Both the position numbers and the translations under genes were made by a program. A DNA stretch of 10,323 nt, from contig JAGCJE010000078.1 in the NCBI GenBank assembly GCA_017648225.1, positions 1 through 10,323 of the forward strand. Direction: 5' to 3'. Positions 1 to 6,247 of the stretch are shown piece by piece. Under the pieces are notes generated by a model that ran no database searches, was not told where the DNA came from, and was given only the letters and a program-made list of their open reading frames with translations. This DNA comes from Kiritimatiellia bacterium (GTDB lineage Bacteria > Verrucomicrobiota > Kiritimatiellia > RFP12 > UBA1067). Positions within the stretch are counted from its first letter, which is position 1. Each line of letters starts with the position of its first letter.

Positions 1-578
1 ACCATCACACCTTTGCCTCCTGTAGCATCATATACGGATTTGATGATATTCAAGACCTCGTCGTTTTCGCCTTTGAAGCCTGGTGCGCGTGAAGACCACA
101 ACCGCAATGCAAGAGGAATGGTTTTCCTTCCTCCGACGCGGCAGGCAGCCACCATGCATCCGTGGTAGCCATTGACAAGCACTTCGCAGTTTTCCTTTGA
201 GGAACGGCTGGCATCCCGAACGCGGGTGACATACTGCATTTTGTACGAAAACTCCTTGCGGATTTCAGTCGGATCGACAAGCAAGAGCGTGTCGGAAGTG
301 ACGGAGCGCGCGCCATCCTTTAGTATGGCTTGGGCGATAGGGTCAGATAGCTCATCGTTGTTGAGATTGCGGCTGAGCCTTTTTTCGGTGTAAATAGGTC
401 TTATGTCGTCGTCGATTGCGCGCACAATAGATGAGAGTTTGGTATCTCCTGAGGCCTGAATGCCATAAATACATTCCTCGATGAATCTTTTTGTCGGTTT
501 TGAAAAATGGGTAAAAACTTTACCCATAAAATTTGAAAGTTGTGCTTTCGCTTTTGACGCAATTTTAGTATCATTCAT
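1..578 (-). CDS. DDE transposase, IS4-like, N-terminal part (runs off left edge)
   Basis: Reading the minus strand from ATG at 578-576 gives 192 uninterrupted codons with no stop before the window edge, so the C-terminal half is outside. The start MNDTKIASKAKAQL is followed by a helical N-terminal region (KPTKRFIEECIYGIQASG near residues 27-44, then KRLSRNL near 66-72) and the strand LLLVDPTEI at 98-106. There D102 fits the first catalytic aspartate of an RNase H-fold DDE transposase. MQYVTRVRDAS and the later GENDEVL also look like this IS4-superfamily transposase group, by memory of the family rather than a search. Such enzymes cut and paste their own element. A Shine-Dalgarno AAAAGGA lies about 10 nt upstream (minus strand, around 589-595). 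Whether the element is intact cannot be seen. A smaller open frame at 50-316 on this strand is in another phase and is a shadow. Confidence 0.8.
   Translation of the reverse strand, partial: MNDTKIASKAKAQLSNFMGKVFTHFSKPTKRFIEECIYGIQASGDTKLSSIVRAIDDDIRPIYTEKRLSRNLNNDELSDPIAQAILKDGARSVTSDTLLLVDPTEIRKEFSYKMQYVTRVRDASRSSKENCEVLVNGYHGCMVAACRVGGRKTIPLALRLWSSRAPGFKGENDEVLNIIKSVYDATGGKGVM
507..527. repeat. Perfect palindrome ATGGGTAAA / TTTACCCAT inside the transposase gene
   Basis: Arms 507-515 and 519-527 are exact reverse complements around a 3-nt centre. The 13-mer AAAAATGGGTAAA covering the left arm (503-515) occurs again exactly at 691-703, upstream of the transposase start. The palindrome lies near codons 18-24 of the transposase, so part of it is constrained by coding. 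A binding site for the transposase or a regulator is possible but unproven. Confidence 0.55.
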
Positions 579-580
579 TG

Positions 581-651
581 TGTGACATTCCTTTTGGTTG
601 TTTTTTTTGTGCAATCGGTATTCTACCGAAAACTGTCAAAAGGATGTCACA
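581..651. repeat. Imperfect inverted repeat covering the transposase ribosome-binding site
   Basis: TGTGACATTCCTTTTGG (581-597) is the reverse complement of TCAAAAGGATGTCACA (636-651), apart from one bulged base and an end mismatch. Between the arms is a small perfect hairpin, TCGGTA-TTC-TACCGA (615-629). On the minus-strand transcript the arm at 581-597 contains the AAAAGGA Shine-Dalgarno of the transposase. RNA starting outside the element would therefore fold the RBS into a stem. Several insertion sequences use this arrangement to block translation from read-through transcripts. It may also lie at or near the end of the element; I cannot place the exact terminus. Confidence 0.6.
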
Positions 652-681
652 TTTTTTTTGGCTTTTTTGGAAGAGCATCGC

Positions 682-719
682 CAGAGTTCAAAAAATGGGT
701 AAACTCCAGAACAACTCTG
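682..719. repeat. Short inverted repeat CAGAGTT / AACTCTG upstream of the tRNA promoter
   Basis: CAGAGTT (682-688) and AACTCTG (713-719) are exact 7-nt inverted arms that flank the second copy of AAAAATGGGTAAA (691-703). No T-run follows, so this does not look like a terminator. It could be part of the insertion-sequence end or a regulatory site. Apart from the repeats and the tRNA promoter I see nothing else in 579-768. Confidence 0.35.
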
Positions 720-722
720 CTA

Positions 723-751
723 TTGAAAACGCCCGTTCTCTTTGGTATACT
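723..751 (+). promoter_or_regulatory. Sigma-70-type promoter for tRNA-Val
   Basis: The -35 element TTGAAA (723-728) and the -10 element TATACT (746-751) are separated by exactly 17 nt. Each differs from consensus by one base. Transcription would start near 758, about 10 nt before the mature tRNA 5' end at 769, leaving a short leader for RNase P to remove. Confidence 0.8.
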
Positions 752-768
752 AATACAAAGTTTGTTTC

Positions 769-845
769 GGGCGATTAGCTCAGTTGGTTAGAGCATTACC
801 TTCACACGGTAGGGGTCGAGGGTTCGAATCCCCCATCGCCCACCA
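769..845 (+). tRNA. tRNA-Val (anticodon CAC)
   Basis: The cloverleaf can be built by hand. The acceptor is GGGCGAT (769-775) with ATCGCCC (835-841), the D-stem is GCTC/GAGC (778-781 and 791-794), and the anticodon stem is TTACC/GGTAG (796-800 and 808-812). The 7-nt loop TTCACAC puts CAC at 803-805, which reads the valine codon GUG. The variable loop has 5 nt (813-817). The T-stem is GAGGG/CCCCC around TTCGAAT (823-829). The discriminator is A842 and the CCA end (843-845) is encoded. One oddity is that A819 faces C833 in the T-stem (position 50:64), a mismatch where most tRNAs pair. It has its own promoter and terminator and is not part of the mre operon. Confidence 0.95.
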
Positions 846-853
846 GCTGAAAG

Positions 854-898
854 TGCGTTTTACCTGTTAAAAGTAGCGGTGAAACGCATTATTTTTTT
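854..898 (+). terminator. Rho-independent terminator after tRNA-Val
   Basis: TGCGTTTTACC (854-864) pairs with GGTGAAACGCA (878-888) over 11 bp, with one G-U pair and a 13-nt loop. The tract TTATTTTTTT (889-898) follows immediately. It begins 8 nt after the tRNA CCA end and insulates the mreB promoter from tRNA transcription. Confidence 0.85.
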
Positions 899-917
899 GC
901 TTTTAAAAAAACGGCAA

Positions 918-946
918 TTGACGAATTTTGATAAATTAGGTAAAAT
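918..946 (+). promoter_or_regulatory. Sigma-70-type promoter for the mreB operon
   Basis: The -35 element TTGACG (918-923) and the -10 element TAAAAT (941-946) have the optimal 17-nt spacing. A/T tracts at 889-910 just upstream could act as an UP element. The predicted start near 953 gives a leader of about 28 nt to the mreB ATG at 981, including the purine-rich GAAAGAGA (967-974) as ribosome-binding site. Confidence 0.78.
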
Positions 947-980
947 ATTCCTAAAAATCGAAAAAAGAAAGAGAACGGTA

Positions 981-2024
981 ATGTTCGGTAAAATAAAGTC
1001 TCTTTTCTCAACAGATATCGGTATCGACCTCGGAACCGCGAACTCCCTCGTGTACGCGAAGGATCGCGGCATCGTTCTACGCGAACCGTCCGTGGTCGCT
1101 ATTCAGGCAGGTTCGAAGCGCGTTCTCGCCGTCGGTGAGGAGGCTAAGCGTATGTTGGGCCGCACGCCTGGCAACATTGTCGCCATAAGACCGATGAAGT
1201 CCGGCGTAATCGCCGACTTTGACATTACCGAGGCGATGATTTCGTATTTTATCAGAAAGGTCTGTCCTAAGCGGTTTTATTCGAATATGAAGTGCGCCAG
1301 ACCTCGTATGGTGATCGCCGTTCCTAGCGGTATTACCGAGGTTGAAAAGCGCGCCGTCGAAGACGCCGCCCAGAATGCGGGCGCCGGGAGGGTATTTCTC
1401 ATCGAGGAGCCCATGGCCGCCGCAATTGGTGTCGGGCTGCCCGTTTCCGAGCCCGCAGGTTCCATGATCGTCGACATCGGCGGCGGAACGTGCGAGGTCG
1501 CGATTATTTCCCTGGCGGGAATCGTTCACAGCTATTCGGCCCGCGCGGCGGGCGGAGACGCTATGGACGAGTGCATCATGAAGTATATCCAGCGAGTCTA
1601 TAATCTTCTCATAGGCGAGCGCATGGCTGAACGAATTAAAATAGAAATAGGAAGTGCCTATCCGGTGGGAGAAGAGAAGACACTGGAAATCAAGGGCAGA
1701 GATGTGGTGGCGGGATTGCCGAAAACCTTGACAATAACTTCCGAGGAAATCAGAGACGCGTTGAAGGATCCTGTAACGCAGATTGTCGATGCGGTCAGAA
1801 CGACTCTCGAAAAGTGCGAACCGGAACTTGCCGCCGATCTTGTCGATCGCGGACTCGTGCTTTCCGGCGGCAGCGCACAGCTTCGCGGGCTCGATAAGCT
1901 GCTTGCCGCTCAGACGGGGCTTCCGGTCACGTTGGCGGACGATCCGCTTTCGGCTGTGGCCGAAGGTACGGGCGTTGTAATGAACGAGCTTGATTTCCTC
2001 GCCGGTAATAAACGCGAGATGTAA
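981..2024 (+). CDS. mreB: Rod shape-determining protein MreB (actin homologue)
   Basis: The 347-residue product is the normal MreB length. MreB is an ATP-dependent actin-like protein that forms membrane-bound filaments and guides the elongasome. The N-terminal MFGKIKSLF is amphipathic, as in Gram-negative MreB membrane anchors. Phosphate-1 is DIGIDLGTANS (residues 12-22), phosphate-2 is IVDIGGGTCEVAI (about 163-175), and the adenosine motif is LVLSGGSAQLRGL (about 292-304). YNLLIGERMAERIKIEIGSAYP near the middle is typical of the family. The frame stays open upstream to a GTG at 879, but that start lies in the terminator hairpin and before the promoter. ATG 981, with GAAAGAGA 6 nt upstream, is therefore chosen. 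It is the first gene of the operon and is followed after 39 nt by mreC. Confidence 0.97.
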   Translation: MFGKIKSLFSTDIGIDLGTANSLVYAKDRGIVLREPSVVAIQAGSKRVLAVGEEAKRMLGRTPGNIVAIRPMKSGVIADFDITEAMISYFIRKVCPKRFYSNMKCARPRMVIAVPSGITEVEKRAVEDAAQNAGAGRVFLIEEPMAAAIGVGLPVSEPAGSMIVDIGGGTCEVAIISLAGIVHSYSARAAGGDAMDECIMKYIQRVYNLLIGERMAERIKIEIGSAYPVGEEKTLEIKGRDVVAGLPKTLTITSEEIRDALKDPVTQIVDAVRTTLEKCEPELAADLVDRGLVLSGGSAQLRGLDKLLAAQTGLPVTLADDPLSAVAEGTGVVMNELDFLAGNKREM

Positions 2025-2063
2025 GGTTTTCGGTGATCCTCGTTACGATAGGGGGTCGCCAGA

Positions 2064-2855
2064 ATGAAGGTGAAGTCAACAAGAACTTTGGCGGTTGCCG
2101 CGATAGCGGCGATCGGCGTTCTTGTTTTTCTTTTTTCGAAATCTGCGGCGATAGAGGCGGCGTATCCGTTTCAGAAGGTAAAACTCTGGTTTTCGCGAAG
2201 CGTGGCGTCCCGTATTTCGGGAGCGTGGAACGGAGCCGAAGCCATGGCGGAGAATGAGCGGCTGCGCAGAAACCTATCGGCCTTGGCGCTAGAAAACGGC
2301 GAGTACGAAAGAATATACGCCGAAAATGCCAGGTTGAGACGGGTACTGGATTATGCTCAGGCCCGCAAACTGGAGTGGATTCCCGCCGAAGTTCTTTCGT
2401 ACGGCGGCGGTTCCGCTGACGCTTTTAAGTCCATCCGCGTCGGAAAGGGTTCTTTCGCGGGAGTGCGCGAGGGCGCGGCGGTCGAGGTTCCCGAAGGTCT
2501 CGTCGGCCGGGTCGTATCGGTAACTCCGCATACGAGTGAAATTATGCTCATAACGGATCTGTCGGTAAAGGTCTCGTGCCGGGTCGAGGCGGAGAGTCCT
2601 CTGATAGGCGTTCTTACCGGAGGGTCGGAGAATCTGCTGTCGCTCAGGTTTTTAAAGTCAGGGGTTGAAATTCTTCCCAGGGCGAAGGTTTATACATCGG
2701 GATTCGGCGGGGTTTTCCCGCCGGGAATCGCGGTCGGCACTTTCTGCACCGACGTCGAATCCGTGGCGCATGGCGCCAACGGGCTTGAAGGTCGCGGGGG
2801 CGTGATGCCGGCTGTCGACTTTACGACGCTGAAGGACGTCTTTATCCGCAAGTGA
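2064..2855 (+). CDS. mreC: Rod shape-determining protein MreC
   Basis: The 263-residue product is a bitopic periplasmic scaffold protein. It links cytoplasmic MreB to PBP2 and is thought to activate the PBP2-RodA synthase. A single membrane segment lies at about residues 9-25 (LAVAAIAAIGVLVFLFS). A coiled coil follows (about 60-98, with MAENERLRRNLSALALENGE and repeated ENxRLRR). The rest, from about residue 105, is the double beta-barrel domain, seen in motifs such as GLVGRVVSVTPHTSEIMLITD and SPLIGVLTG. The start is supported by AGGGGG at 2050-2055, 8 nt upstream. The stop TGA overlaps the GTG of mreD, so the two genes are probably translationally coupled. Confidence 0.95.
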   Translation: MKVKSTRTLAVAAIAAIGVLVFLFSKSAAIEAAYPFQKVKLWFSRSVASRISGAWNGAEAMAENERLRRNLSALALENGEYERIYAENARLRRVLDYAQARKLEWIPAEVLSYGGGSADAFKSIRVGKGSFAGVREGAAVEVPEGLVGRVVSVTPHTSEIMLITDLSVKVSCRVEAESPLIGVLTGGSENLLSLRFLKSGVEILPRAKVYTSGFGGVFPPGIAVGTFCTDVESVAHGANGLEGRGGVMPAVDFTTLKDVFIRK

Positions 2856-3310
2856 AAAAAGATTTAGTCCAGCTTGTTTACTCGATATTCGTATTGGTTG
2901 TTTCGTGCGCCGCGGAAGAACTTCTTCCTCCCGTTTTCGGAGTGGGCGTTCCCGTGCTCCTGTCCGCGTCCGTTTATTTCGCGTTGAACAGAACTCCTGT
3001 CGTCGGACTTCTTTTTGCCCTGGCCGCCGGTGCGGCGGAAGATTCCCTCTCTTCTTTGCCGCTGGCCGCGAGCCTCAGCTGTTTCGTCGTCGCCTGCGCT
3101 TTATTGAGGGGCCTAAAGCTGCATTTCGCGCTTGCCGTTTTCGCCTATCCTCTGTATCAGCTTTGGATATGGGCGTGGCTCGGCTCCGCCATGCAGGGGC
3201 GGATACTCGTCAGAATTTTCGCGGCTTTCCCTGTCGGTGCCGTTACATCTTTAGTCGTGTGGGCGCTGCTTCGCTGGCTTGACGGAAAGGCGGCGGTCGA
3301 TGAAAAGTAG
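2852..3310 (+). CDS. mreD: Rod shape-determining protein MreD-like membrane protein
   Basis: The 152-residue product is slightly shorter than usual MreD (about 160-170). The sequence is very hydrophobic, with about six membrane segments (roughly 6-22, 28-45, 49-65, 69-86, 89-108, 118-142). The AAEDSLSSLPLA segment between TM3 and TM4 sits where MreD proteins carry a D-lined loop (compare G-x-x-x-D). MreD is the polytopic partner of MreC in the elongasome. Its sequence is poorly conserved, so the call rests on position between mreC and mrdA as much as on motifs. The GTG start overlaps the mreC stop (GTGA), and the 3' end overlaps mrdA by 11 nt. No strong Shine-Dalgarno is close to the start, which fits coupling to mreC translation. 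Confidence 0.85.
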   Translation: MKKDLVQLVYSIFVLVVSCAAEELLPPVFGVGVPVLLSASVYFALNRTPVVGLLFALAAGAAEDSLSSLPLAASLSCFVVACALLRGLKLHFALAVFAYPLYQLWIWAWLGSAMQGRILVRIFAAFPVGAVTSLVVWALLRWLDGKAAVDEK

Positions 3311-5081
3311 TTATTCCGTGCACGGGCTTGTTTCGTTCGCCGTATTGTCGGTCTCATTCGTGATCGGGTTTCTCATTTTGGCCTCGAGGCTTAAGGTGGA
3401 ACAGGTGGACTCTGCGGCGGAATACCGGCGCCAGATGCAGTCGCAGTCGTTTCGCCGCGTTCAGACCAGCGGTTTGAGGGGGCGCATTGTCGACCGAAAC
3501 GGCGTCGTTCTCGCGGGCAACAGGACCGTGGTGAACATAGCGGTCAATCCGGAGTCGTATCGCGCCAAATCGCGTGGCGAGACGACCGAAAAGAATATCC
3601 TCGAGGCTATAGCCCGAGCTGAGGAGATAATAGGCAGACCGTCGATTCTGGATAAGGACGATGTCCGCCGCCATCTGAAGCAGTCGCTGGCGATGCCGCT
3701 TGCGGCGTGGCGCGATATATCCGAGGAGGAGCTGGCGAGGTTTTCTGAGCGCCAGTACATGCTCGACGGGTTTGAGTGCTCGATCGGTTCTGAACGGCAT
3801 TATCCTTACGGCATGCTGGCGGCTCACGTTCTGGGGCGCGTGGGGCGCGACAGGCTGCCGTTCAATCCTGGAGACGAGAGAATTAATTACATCGACAAGG
3901 AATTGTGCGGACGCGACGGTCTTGAACTTCAATATGATACTCTTCTTCGCGGCATGCCCGGAGAGGAGAGGGTGCTCGTCGACGCGTTGGGGTTTGCGAC
4001 GGAACGCGAGGAACTTGTAGAGGCGCGTAACGGATTCGACCTCAGGCTTACTCTCGATTACAGGCTTCAGAAAGCCGCGGAGGACGCGTTGAGGGGTTTG
4101 AGAGGCGCTTTCGTCGCCATCGATCCGCGTGACGGCGGTGTGCGCGCGATGGTAAGCGCTCCGTCGTTCGACCCTCGCGAATGCGTCCCCGTTTTCCCCC
4201 GCAAGCTTTACGAGCGTTACAGCAAAGATCCCGCGAAACCACTCCTTAACCGTGCCGTCGCCGGGCAATACGCGCCGGGATCCACCTTTAAGCCTCTTAC
4301 CGCGCTTGCGGCCCTTTCCGTCGGAATCGATCCCGGTAGGACGCACGAGTGCTGCGGATATTATGAAGTGGCGGGAATGAGGATACGCTGCGCCAGGACG
4401 TGGGGTCACGGCGATATGAATCTTGTCAACGCGATAAAGAACAGCTGTAATCCGTATTTCTGTGAAATCGGTGTGAAGGCAGGAACGAACGCCATCTATT
4501 CCGTCTGTCGGAAATTTGGTCTCGGAGTTAAGACGGGTATCGATTTCCCCATCGAAGGGGACGGCCTTGTGCCGGATGCGGCCGAAAAAGCGAAGCGCGA
4601 TCCGTCGGTCAGGTGGAATTCCGGCGATGTGGCCCAGACGTCGATAGGTCAGGGCCTTCTTCTGGTTACGCCTTTGCAGATGGCTCTTGTCGCTGCGGGG
4701 CTCGGCAGCGGCAAGCTGCCCGTACCTCATCTTGTCGAAGGCCACGCCTCGCCCCCTAAGGAGATCGACATTCCCGAGAGGGATTTCGCGCATGTGGCGG
4801 AGGGGATGAGAAAGGTTGTTGCCAGGGGCACGGGCCGTCTCGCCGGCGAAAGGGTCGAGGCGGACGTGATGGGAAAAACGGGAACCGCGGAAGTCGGCTC
4901 GAGGACCAACAGGCGGAAGAACACGTGGTTCATCGCGTATGTGACGCCTACGCCGAAGTCTGCCGTTCAGGAGCCTATCGCGGTGGCGCTCGTCATTGAA
5001 AACGGCGATACGGGCGGATCGACGTCGGCGCCGAAAGTCGGCGAGATTCTGAGGGCGTATTACGGGGAGTCCGAGGGATGA
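3300..5081 (+). CDS. mrdA: Penicillin-binding protein 2, elongasome transpeptidase
   Basis: The 593-residue product is a class B PBP that crosslinks peptidoglycan during elongation with RodA. One membrane anchor lies at about residues 9-29. A PBP-dimer (pedestal) domain follows, including LRGRIVDRNGVVLAGN, and then the transpeptidase domain. The active-site motifs are present: STFK with catalytic Ser328, SCN at 382-384, and KTG at 526-528. Cys351/352, Cys364, His370 and Cys383 match the spacing of a zinc site described in some PBP2 proteins. ATG 3300, with GGAAAGG (3284-3290) about 10 nt upstream, is preferred over an in-frame TTG at 3279. The latter would add seven charged residues (MTERRRS) ahead of the anchor. 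The gene overlaps mreD by 11 nt, and its stop overlaps the rodA start (ATGA). Confidence 0.96.
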   Translation: MKSSYSVHGLVSFAVLSVSFVIGFLILASRLKVEQVDSAAEYRRQMQSQSFRRVQTSGLRGRIVDRNGVVLAGNRTVVNIAVNPESYRAKSRGETTEKNILEAIARAEEIIGRPSILDKDDVRRHLKQSLAMPLAAWRDISEEELARFSERQYMLDGFECSIGSERHYPYGMLAAHVLGRVGRDRLPFNPGDERINYIDKELCGRDGLELQYDTLLRGMPGEERVLVDALGFATEREELVEARNGFDLRLTLDYRLQKAAEDALRGLRGAFVAIDPRDGGVRAMVSAPSFDPRECVPVFPRKLYERYSKDPAKPLLNRAVAGQYAPGSTFKPLTALAALSVGIDPGRTHECCGYYEVAGMRIRCARTWGHGDMNLVNAIKNSCNPYFCEIGVKAGTNAIYSVCRKFGLGVKTGIDFPIEGDGLVPDAAEKAKRDPSVRWNSGDVAQTSIGQGLLLVTPLQMALVAAGLGSGKLPVPHLVEGHASPPKEIDIPERDFAHVAEGMRKVVARGTGRLAGERVEADVMGKTGTAEVGSRTNRRKNTWFIAYVTPTPKSAVQEPIAVALVIENGDTGGSTSAPKVGEILRAYYGESEG

Positions 5082-6247
5082 AAAAGTTTCTTTTGAGATT
5101 CAACTGGCTTTCCTTCCTCTCGATGATCGCTCTTATCGTGATAGGCGCGATGGTTCTCGCTTCGGCCGGAGAGGCGCGCGGCTCCGAGGTGTTCGCCTCC
5201 AAATGGAAATCCATGCTCGGGACCGCCGTGTTCGGTCTTGTGTTGTATTTTACTTTGGCGCTTACCGATTATCGCACGCTTTTCAGTTATTTGTCGATTC
5301 CCGCGTACGGCGTGGCCGTCTTTCTTCTGATTCTCGTTCTTTTTGCGGGGACAGAGCAGTTCGGCGGCAAGCGCTGGCTCTGGTTCTTCCAGCCGAGTGA
5401 AATATCGAAGCTTTGCGTGATGGCGTTTCTGGCGTACCTTTTCGGCTCCCGTGAAGATATGTTCAAGGGCCATTATGGTTTCAGAGGTTTTCTGATCGCC
5501 TCGGTAACGATAGCGGTCCCGTGCTTTCTGATTCTGATGGAGCCGGACCTCGGGACGACCCTGACGCTGGTTCCGGCGGTGATAGTCATGCTGCTTGCGG
5601 CGGGAGTCTGGCGCAAGGGTCTGATCGTTCTTCTGGCGGCGGGATGCGTCGCCGCGACGATGGTTCTCGCGGCGGTTTACGAGGCCGAGAAGCCGGGCGT
5701 TTCCGCTGAGAGGCGCGCCGCCATTCTGAAGTACGTTCCGCTCAGACCCCATCAGGTTGAACGGGTGAAGACGTTCCTCTTCCCCGAGACCGACAAGAAT
5801 GATTCAGGATACAATCTGCGTCAGTCTAAGATGACCATCGGAGCCGGAGGCTTCTCCGGCAAGGGTTACGGCAAGGGCGAGTCTATAAGGCGCGATCTTC
5901 TGCCGGCGATGGGCATTATGAACGATTTCATCTTTTGCGTATGGGCCGAGGAGATGGGCTATATGAAAGGCTCGCTTCTGCTCATTTTCCTTTTTGCCGC
6001 GCTGTGCCTATCGACAGCTTGGACCGCCGTGATCGCCGGCGACAAGCGGGGCAGAATATTCGCGCTCGGCGTCGCGACTCTTATATTTGCGCATGTCTAC
6101 ATCAATATGGGTATGTGCATCGGGCTAGTTCCAATCACGGGGCTGCCGTTACCGTTTCTTTCACTGGGCCGCACTTTTCTCATAACGATCATGTGCGCCC
6201 TGGGTATTGTTCAAAGCATATCATTACACAGAGAGGATGAAAAATGA
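5078..6247 (+). CDS. rodA: Rod shape-determining protein RodA, SEDS glycosyltransferase
   Basis: The 389-residue polytopic protein of the SEDS family polymerises lipid II into glycan strands and pairs with PBP2. Family motifs are FGGKRWLWFFQPSEISKL (about residues 95-112, with QPSE at 105-108), EPDLGTTLTLVP (155-166), and QSKMTIGAGGFSGKGYGKGE before the catalytic loop. LVPITGLPLPFLSLG lies near the C-terminus. The catalytic aspartate should be D283 in NDFIFCVWAEEMG. The loop before it reads LLPAMGIMNDFIF, which differs from the usual LPExxTDFIF and is about two residues longer. The start ATG overlaps the mrdA stop, with GGGGAG (5064-5069) upstream. The stop overlaps the ATG of the RNase gene. 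Confidence 0.95.
   Translation: MKKFLLRFNWLSFLSMIALIVIGAMVLASAGEARGSEVFASKWKSMLGTAVFGLVLYFTLALTDYRTLFSYLSIPAYGVAVFLLILVLFAGTEQFGGKRWLWFFQPSEISKLCVMAFLAYLFGSREDMFKGHYGFRGFLIASVTIAVPCFLILMEPDLGTTLTLVPAVIVMLLAAGVWRKGLIVLLAAGCVAATMVLAAVYEAEKPGVSAERRAAILKYVPLRPHQVERVKTFLFPETDKNDSGYNLRQSKMTIGAGGFSGKGYGKGESIRRDLLPAMGIMNDFIFCVWAEEMGYMKGSLLLIFLFAALCLSTAWTAVIAGDKRGRIFALGVATLIFAHVYINMGMCIGLVPITGLPLPFLSLGRTFLITIMCALGIVQSISLHREDEK

Noticed and set aside
578..791. Two plus-strand open frames of 66 and 69 codons
   Set aside because: They begin over the transposase start on the opposite strand, cross the inverted repeats, and end inside the tRNA. The composition is low-complexity, and no ribosome-binding site or family is recognisable.
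769..845. tRNA-Val as an integration (att) site
   Set aside because: The mobile gene lies on the 5' side of the tRNA, no integrase is visible, and I found no repeat of the tRNA 3' end in the window.
879..980. 34-residue N-terminal extension of mreB from GTG 879
   Set aside because: It spans the terminator stem, promoter and leader. MreB homologues begin at the amphipathic helix encoded from 981.
2705..2723. GC hairpin CGGCGGG-GTTTT-CCCGCCG inside mreC
   Set aside because: It encodes conserved-looking GFGGVFPPG, has no T-run, and lies well before the gene end, so it is not a terminator.
3279..3299. TTG start giving PBP2 seven extra residues
   Set aside because: ATG 3300 has a better-placed Shine-Dalgarno and gives a normal short cytoplasmic N-terminus.
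3354..4793. 479-codon minus-strand open frame opposite mrdA
   Set aside because: It is an antisense shadow of a well-supported PBP2 gene with all catalytic motifs. Long antisense frames are expected in GC-rich coding DNA.
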